A DNA stretch of 53,478 nt from Psychrobacter sp. I-STPA10 (GTDB taxonomy: Bacteria > Pseudomonadota > Gammaproteobacteria > Pseudomonadales > Moraxellaceae), in the NCBI RefSeq assembly GCF_021012795.1, contig NZ_VFYU01000033.1, positions 1 through 53,478 on the forward strand. The letters are read 5' to 3'. The notes beneath the pieces were generated by a model. That model was given only the letters and a program-made list of their open reading frames with translations, was not told the origin of the DNA and made no database searches. Below, one piece after another: positions 48,097-53,478 of the stretch. Within the stretch, counting starts at the first letter, position 1; each line of letters begins with the position of its first letter. The position numbers and the translations under genes were made by a program.

Positions 48097-51023
48097 GCAC
48101 TAATATTATGAATAATGATGTCACAAACAGCCACATTCAAGAACTACAAAACGCTTTAATTTCTGGCTTTATAGACCATACACAAGCTTCAAAACAAACC
48201 CTCAAGCCAGAGCTACTTACCAATGATGGTCAAGGCAAAAAGGTATTAAATTCAATCAGTACACATTTACAAACTTGTGATGAATTCTGGTTTTCTGTGG
48301 CATTTGTCACAACCAGTGGTATTGCGTGCCTTAAACAGCAATTACTAGAGCTTGAAACAAAAAAAGTTTCAGGTCACATACTTGTTTCACAATACCTTAA
48401 CTTCACCCAACCAGAAGCATTGCGTGAATTATTAGCATTTAAAAATCTAACCGTTCGTATTGCCACAGCATCAAATTTTCATGCAAAAGGCTATTTATTT
48501 CGTACCGCTAATATTCACCATTTAATCATTGGCAGCAGCAATCTAACTGCTAATGCCTTAACATCTAATAAAGAGTGGAATTTAAAGGTGAGCTCTACCC
48601 AATCGGGTGCTATTATTCAGCAAGCCATCGATGAATTTACCCATGAATTTCAATCGGCACAACTGGTTACCCCTGATTTTATCGAACACTATGAGTTGCA
48701 ATATCAAAAAGCACAATTGATTGCACAACAAATAAAAAAAGAATTGCGGCAAGAGCAAGATAATGCCATCGAACCCAATATCATGCAGCAGGAAGCTTTA
48801 AGCAACTTAGCAACGCTACGTAGGCAAGATAAAAACAAAGCATTATTGATTTCTGCGACAGGCACTGGAAAAACGTATCTGTCAGTGTTTGACGCCTTGA
48901 GTATGAACCCCAACCGCTTACTGTTTATTGTCCACCGCGCCAATATTGCCAAAAAAGCATTACAAACCTATCAAACCATTTTTAAAAATAACAAAACCTT
49001 TGGTTTATATAGTGGCCAAGATACTGATATTGACAGTGATTATATATTCTCAACCGTACAAACCCTCTCTAGAGAGGCGCATTTAACCCGCTTTCAACCT
49101 GACACCTTTGATTATATCGTCATTGATGAGACCCATCGCGCCAGCGCAGCCACTTATAAAAAAATATTGGATTATTTTAAGCCTCAATTTCTTTTGGGCA
49201 TGACGGCAACGCCAGAGCGAACTGATAATAATGATGTTTTTGAAATTTTTGATCATAATATTGCTTATGAAATTCGCCTACACACCGCGCTAGAGATGGG
49301 TATTTTGGCACCCTTCCACTATTACGGCGTTACCGACCTGACGGTTAATGGAGAGACGATAGATGATACCTCTAAGCTCAATATGCTGGTCAGCAAAGAG
49401 CGTGTTCAGCATATCTTAAACTATATTCAGCGTTATGGCTGTGATAATGGTGAAATACGCGGGCTGGTATTTTGCTCTAGCATTGAAGAATGTAAGGCGC
49501 TGGCAGATATTTTTAGTACTCATAACCTGCCATCGATGGCACTTACTGGAGAGCATTCAGAGGCCCAGCGCGAACACGCCATAGAGCGTTTAGAATCTAA
49601 TGACCCCAAAACGCGGCTGCATTATATTTTTTCTGTTGGCATCTTTAATGAAGGCATTGATATTCCTTGTGTGAATCAAATTGTGATGTTACGACCCACC
49701 CAATCGGCCATCATTTTTGTTCAACAACTAGGCCGTGGTTTAAGAAAAGCAGCGAATAAAGAATATCTCACTGTCATCGACTTTATTGGAAACTACAAAA
49801 ATAACTTTATGGTACCCATTGCTTTATATGGTGATAAATCATATAACAAAGATACCCTGCGTCGCTTATTATCAACCGAAAGCGCTTATCTTCCCGGTAC
49901 ATCAACCGTCAGCTTTGATAAAATTGCAAAAGAGCGTATCTATCAAGCCATTGATACAACCAACTTACAAACAAAAAGAGAGCTTTCAAAAGACTATGAC
50001 CTACTCAAACTTAAGTTAGGTCATAGTCCGATGATGATGGATTTTGTCAAACATGGCTCGCGTGATCCCTTCTCTTATGTTGACTATTCAGGTTCTCTTT
50101 ACCATTTTGCAAAACAACAAGAGCCAGAGACGCTACCAACTTTAAATAACAATGAAAGCAAACTACTGACGACATTTGCCAAAGAAATTAATAACAGTAA
50201 GCGTATTGAAGAAAGCTTGGTATTGCGTGAACTACTTGCACACCGACCTATCACAGTGGATACATTAGCGCAAAATATCAAAGAGCAATATGGTTATCAG
50301 ATGAATCCCAACGTCATACCATCAGTGCTTAATAATCTTAACTTAGGATTTGTCACCGAACAACATAACAAACAATTAAAGAGCATACAAGAAATCTATG
50401 GCTTTAATATTGTGCAACTTGATGGTGATGAATTTATCTGGCACCCAGATTTTCTTCCCTACTTGGCCAATCAGACATTGGTAAAATTTTTAACAGATAG
50501 CACGGATTACGCTATTTATCAATACACTGAGCAGTTTAAACGATCTGATTTTATTGATGGTTTTCAGCTATATCAAAAATATTCACGTAAAGATGTGTTT
50601 AGAATTTTAAACGCAGCCACCAATCCAGTGGCACAAAATGTTGGTGGCTATATGGTTAGCACAGATAAAAGCAACTGCCCCATTTTTATCAACTATCATA
50701 AAGCTGATGACATTGCAGATAGCATAAAATATGAAGACAGATTTATCAGCAGCTCTAGATTAAGCTGGATGTCCAAATCGAATCGCACCCTAAACAGCCC
50801 AGAAATCAAGTTATTTCAAGACAATAATCAGCATTGCCGTATTCTTTTATTTATAAAAAAACACAATGGTGAAGGCGGTGATTTTTACTATATGGGCGAT
50901 ATGTCGCCACGACCAGACAGCTTTGAGCAAACCACCATTTCTGGTAAATCTGTCGTAAAAGTCGAATTTGATATGCACACAGAGGTTCGAAGTGATATTT
51001 ATCATTACCTACTTGATAATTAG
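48093..51023 (+). CDS. PLD-nuclease / superfamily II helicase / DUF3427 protein
   Basis: A 976-residue multidomain protein. Residues about 60-190 are a phospholipase D-type nuclease domain with one HxK motif (His 130, Lys 132) and GSSN (147-150). Residues about 230-390 are a ResIII/DEAD-like ATPase (Walker A SATGTGKT 254-261, DETH 345-348, TAT 371-373). Residues about 435-565 are the helicase C domain (GEHSEAQREHAIE, motif VI QQLGRGLRKA 544-553). The remainder is a DUF3427-type region ending with NGEGGDFYYMGD (925-936). A single PLD motif implies a dimeric nuclease. It probably cuts or remodels DNA or RNA. It starts within the Nudix stop codon. Confidence 0.92.
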   Translation: MSTNIMNNDVTNSHIQELQNALISGFIDHTQASKQTLKPELLTNDGQGKKVLNSISTHLQTCDEFWFSVAFVTTSGIACLKQQLLELETKKVSGHILVSQYLNFTQPEALRELLAFKNLTVRIATASNFHAKGYLFRTANIHHLIIGSSNLTANALTSNKEWNLKVSSTQSGAIIQQAIDEFTHEFQSAQLVTPDFIEHYELQYQKAQLIAQQIKKELRQEQDNAIEPNIMQQEALSNLATLRRQDKNKALLISATGTGKTYLSVFDALSMNPNRLLFIVHRANIAKKALQTYQTIFKNNKTFGLYSGQDTDIDSDYIFSTVQTLSREAHLTRFQPDTFDYIVIDETHRASAATYKKILDYFKPQFLLGMTATPERTDNNDVFEIFDHNIAYEIRLHTALEMGILAPFHYYGVTDLTVNGETIDDTSKLNMLVSKERVQHILNYIQRYGCDNGEIRGLVFCSSIEECKALADIFSTHNLPSMALTGEHSEAQREHAIERLESNDPKTRLHYIFSVGIFNEGIDIPCVNQIVMLRPTQSAIIFVQQLGRGLRKAANKEYLTVIDFIGNYKNNFMVPIALYGDKSYNKDTLRRLLSTESAYLPGTSTVSFDKIAKERIYQAIDTTNLQTKRELSKDYDLLKLKLGHSPMMMDFVKHGSRDPFSYVDYSGSLYHFAKQQEPETLPTLNNNESKLLTTFAKEINNSKRIEESLVLRELLAHRPITVDTLAQNIKEQYGYQMNPNVIPSVLNNLNLGFVTEQHNKQLKSIQEIYGFNIVQLDGDEFIWHPDFLPYLANQTLVKFLTDSTDYAIYQYTEQFKRSDFIDGFQLYQKYSRKDVFRILNAATNPVAQNVGGYMVSTDKSNCPIFINYHKADDIADSIKYEDRFISSSRLSWMSKSNRTLNSPEIKLFQDNNQHCRILLFIKKHNGEGGDFYYMGDMSPRPDSFEQTTISGKSVVKVEFDMHTEVRSDIYHYLLDN

Positions 51024-51197
51024 CTTCTTAAAAATACGTTCCCCCATTTTTCTACACCTCATCTGTCTTTATTTTACAAATAACATATAACAAATCATAA
51101 CCTAGATGTTTTTTTTCTAGGTTGTGCTATATAATATCTAAATACATACTATTTTTACTCCATGCGCCCTTTGTTCTCTCACCATAAGGCAATACTC

Positions 51198-52139
51198 ATG
51201 AATACCTCACCTATAGTCTCTTCCCTATCCCCCATCAATCACCATGACTGCATCAAAACAGTACAAGCCTGTGCTATCACCTTTCAAGGTAATGCCAGCA
51301 ATGGACTACAACAAGATGCCTTTTTCTTTTTAGATGATTGGTATCAAGAAACGCTAGGCATCATGCCAATACAAGACATTGACGGGCAATTTTGCCTTGC
51401 GGTATCCGATGGCGTTGCCAGCTCTAACTATTCACAGCACTGTGCCAAAGCGGTAGTAAAAGCCATTGCCACTCTTTGGCAACAAAAGCACAGCGTCAGC
51501 ATTGATGATATTTATCAATGGATAAATAACCCCAAAAATATCTGCAAAAATGGCAAAAAACTTAACCCAAAATGGTTGGGTGCTTGTGCTACTTTAGCTA
51601 TGGTACAAGCTTGCCCTAATAGCTTTCATAACAATAATAACAATAACGATAATGACAACAATAAAAGTTATAACATCACCATTACGCATATGGGTGACAG
51701 TCGGGTGTATTTGCAACGGCTAACAGACACCCAAAACACAAATGGCTGGCGGTGGCTAACTCGTGACCATAACTTACTCAATGAACTGGTCAAGCAAAAG
51801 GCTGACGAGCAAGGCATAGCCGTTAACCCTGATGACTACAACAAAGATGGTATGGCAGGCAGTTTGTATGGCTTAACTGAATGCTTTATGCTTGGTAATG
51901 ACAATGATCTAGAAGATATTGGCAACGAAGGTACACAGCAAACGCTAACTGTACAAGCAGGCGACTGTTTGCTAATTTGTAGTGATGGTATTCATGACCT
52001 TGTACCCTGCCAAGACTGGCAAAGCATTGATGCAGATACCAAGCTTGATACATGGCTTAAAGACCTGAAAAATCAAGTCTATCATTCCAAAGGCAGAGCC
52101 TATGACAATGGTACTGCGATTGTGGTGCGATTTGATTAG
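51198..52139 (+). CDS. PP2C-type serine/threonine protein phosphatase
   Basis: From the ATG at 51198 (AAGG eight bases upstream; the ATG at 51162 has no ribosome-binding site) the product has 313 residues. Metal-binding motifs of the PP2C family are present: Asp 40 in NGLQQDAFF, Asp 71 in VSDGVASS, Asp 167 in HMGDSRVYL, Asp 263 in CSDGIHDLV and Asp 303/Asn 304 in YDNGTAIVV. An Asn/Asp-only insert lies at about 145-155. It should remove phosphate from Ser/Thr residues, but no kinase gene is in the window. It lies 175 bp after the helicase gene and 47 bp before the WYL gene. Confidence 0.92.
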   Translation: MNTSPIVSSLSPINHHDCIKTVQACAITFQGNASNGLQQDAFFFLDDWYQETLGIMPIQDIDGQFCLAVSDGVASSNYSQHCAKAVVKAIATLWQQKHSVSIDDIYQWINNPKNICKNGKKLNPKWLGACATLAMVQACPNSFHNNNNNNDNDNNKSYNITITHMGDSRVYLQRLTDTQNTNGWRWLTRDHNLLNELVKQKADEQGIAVNPDDYNKDGMAGSLYGLTECFMLGNDNDLEDIGNEGTQQTLTVQAGDCLLICSDGIHDLVPCQDWQSIDADTKLDTWLKDLKNQVYHSKGRAYDNGTAIVVRFD

Positions 52140-52186
52140 CTGTTAACTATTAACTGTTATTATTTTATCAATAAAAGGAAACTCAT

Positions 52187-53293
52187 ATGTCCGCCTATCC
52201 ACTGGCTCATTACAAAAAATCTGAACGCTTATTTTTGTTATATCAACAACTACCGCGTCAACCAGAAAAAGCCAAAACTCTCACAGAATTAATGCAATCT
52301 TATGGTAACAATCATGAAAAATATGACTCCGAACGCAAAACCTTAGAAAATGACCTAGTAAGTCTGCACACTATCTTTAGCGAGTTAATGGGTAGAAATA
52401 ATGCCCTATTACGTATTCCTGCTTGGGGAACAAAAATTAAAGGGCAAACACCTCGCTTTTATATGAACCCTAACTTTAGCCTAGATATTATCAATAATGA
52501 AACTCTGTTTTTTTGGCAAATGTTAGCCAACTATACCACCCATTATTTACCCAACTCATTACAGCAAACCATTGAAAAAAAACTTGCTCAAATTGAAAAA
52601 AAACAAAAACAGCAATTTAATATCAGTACTCTTGGACAATGGCAACAACACCTCATCACCCTACCCAGTGTGATTCATGCTCCTACACTTGATAATGATG
52701 TTGTTGCTACCATACATCAAGCACTACTCAATCAACAAATCCTTGAAATCTGCTATTGCAACAAATGGCAACAACAAGGCAAAACCCGCACTGTTTATCC
52801 GCATGGTCTAGTGTTTATTGACAACATGATGTACCTATCTGCCTTTAACCCTGCTGATGACCATATTGATGATGATGTTTTATTAAAACAACACCGAAAC
52901 TTTGCTGTCTGTCGCATTCAATCTGCCCGCCTTATTGACACACCTATTCCAAACTGGGTCACTCGTGATGGGCTATCATTAAAAAATCTTAAACAACTGG
53001 GCAAATTAGAGCCCACTGAAGACATTCAAATAAAATTGGTATTAAAGGTACAGCATTATGCTTGCCAGCACCTCTATGAACGCCCTTTATCCACTGACCA
53101 AACCATCACCGATATCGACGATACCTACAAAAAAGTCACTGCCACCGTTGCCAATACCACTCGCCTGCAAGATTGGCTAGTGGGAATGTCACAACTGGCA
53201 GTAGTGTTAGAGCCAACGCATGTACGCGATACGGTTTATGCAAGACTACAAGAGGCAATGGAGTTGTATCAACAAACGGACGATAAAAAATAG
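52187..53293 (+). CDS. WYL-domain transcriptional regulator
   Basis: A 368-residue protein. The N-terminal 100 residues or so have an HTH-like helical region (ERLFLLYQQLP, KTLTELMQSYG, SERKTLENDLVSLHTIF). A WYL domain (about 175-260) holds TIHQALLNQQILEICY and RTVYPHGLVFIDNMMYLSAF, and a C-terminal WCX-type region ends near 360. WYL regulators bind ligands, possibly nucleic-acid pieces, and often control defence or DNA-repair loci. AAAGGA is well placed before the ATG. It lies 47 bp after the PP2C gene in the same direction, so the two are probably one unit. A repeat begins 15 bp after its stop. Confidence 0.9.
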   Translation: MSAYPLAHYKKSERLFLLYQQLPRQPEKAKTLTELMQSYGNNHEKYDSERKTLENDLVSLHTIFSELMGRNNALLRIPAWGTKIKGQTPRFYMNPNFSLDIINNETLFFWQMLANYTTHYLPNSLQQTIEKKLAQIEKKQKQQFNISTLGQWQQHLITLPSVIHAPTLDNDVVATIHQALLNQQILEICYCNKWQQQGKTRTVYPHGLVFIDNMMYLSAFNPADDHIDDDVLLKQHRNFAVCRIQSARLIDTPIPNWVTRDGLSLKNLKQLGKLEPTEDIQIKLVLKVQHYACQHLYERPLSTDQTITDIDDTYKKVTATVANTTRLQDWLVGMSQLAVVLEPTHVRDTVYARLQEAMELYQQTDDKK

Positions 53294-53307
53294 CAAAATA
53301 AAAAAGT

Positions 53308-53478
53308 ACGCCACTCTCAACTTATAAGACCCCCTCCTAACCTCCCCCTTACTACGCGAGTATAGCTCTTGTCTTGCGTCGGGGCGAAACAGTGTTTCGC
53401 TATATTCCTCCTCAGGGAGAGGAACTGGTTTTTAAGTCCTCCCCTTACTTCAAGGGGAGGGTTTGGGAGGGGTCATAT
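53308..53478. repeat. compound GC-rich repeat block at the window's right edge
   Basis: It starts ACGCCACTCTCAACTTATAA, the left arm of the 110-bp element at 25387, followed by CCCCCTCCTAACCTCCCCC. An unrelated roughly 60-bp stretch with GCGAAACAGTGTTTCGC (a near-perfect hairpin) interrupts it. A second repeat unit CCTCCCCTTACTTCAAGGGG then runs to the edge. Several units appear nested or joined. Confidence 0.7.

Noticed and set aside
51099..51123. AACCTAGA/TCTAGGTT hairpin after the helicase gene as a terminator
   Set aside because: The 8-bp AT-rich stem carries its T-run in the loop rather than after the stem, so it is not a convincing terminator.
1..53478. CRISPR array, tRNA, rRNA or riboswitch
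   Set aside because: I looked for regularly spaced repeats, tRNA T-arm patterns and conserved leader folds before leuA, ilvA and argF and saw none.

Overview
The window reads as a chromosomal segment from a gammaproteobacterium of the family Moraxellaceae (Moraxella, Faucicola or Psychrobacter type). That placement is an inference from protein style, AT-rich base use and dispersed GC-rich repeats; no rRNA or other marker gene is present. No tRNA, rRNA, CRISPR array, intact insertion sequence or transposase gene was found. About 44 protein genes are supported, including one 50-residue lipoprotein.

Layout. (1) 1-4.8 kb: an AT-rich pair of minus-strand genes, a YidD-like/lipoprotein composite and a 1081-residue exported protein with PKD-like and DUF1566 domains, behind a perfect 18-bp palindrome. 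(2) 4.8-16.7 kb: a complete leucine/isovalerate degradation (liu) operon on the minus strand. It starts at a strong sigma70-like promoter and holds two tandem acyl-CoA synthetase paralogues, liuB, liuC, a gene of unknown function, liuD, mvaB and liuA, ending at a terminator. (3) 16.8-24.5 kb: housekeeping genes (thioesterase, trmL, entericidin-like lipoprotein, hemW, EVE protein, MATE pump, accB-accC). (4) 24.6-34.3 kb, minus strand: unknown secreted protein, COG2836 membrane protein with a His/Met tail, ccoS, DUF218 protein, murB, low-molecular-weight phosphatase, hslR, two exported TonB-C-terminal-domain proteins, ilvA and a leucine-rich-repeat protein. (5) 34.4-43 kb: rpiA, argF, a methyltransferase, an Lrp/AsnC regulator, leuA, glutathione peroxidase, msrB and an EamA transporter. 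(6) 43.2-47.4 kb: a MocR-type regulator, an unusual XRE-HTH/alanine-aminotransferase fusion and a zinc-ribbon protein. (7) 47.6-53.3 kb: an accessory-looking cassette of Nudix hydrolase, PLD-helicase-DUF3427 protein, PP2C phosphatase and WYL regulator, bordered by repeats.

How the parts work together. The liu operon can activate branched or short acids and carry isovaleryl-CoA to acetoacetate and acetyl-CoA. ilvA, leuA and an Lrp-type regulator cover branched-chain amino-acid synthesis. accBC starts fatty-acid synthesis. The 47.7-53.3 kb cassette is the best candidate for a little-described system: a DNA-acting nuclease/helicase translationally coupled to a nucleotide hydrolase, with a phosphatase and a WYL sensor-regulator downstream. 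Its role (defence or DNA-damage/stress response) is inferred only.

At least four small repeat families are visible: a GC-rich CTCCCC/GGGGAG family (one copy with long terminal inverted repeats) and three MITE-like families beginning AGAACCTGTATTCA, GGGTCTGTT and TAGGACTT. Several sit in promoter or terminator positions.
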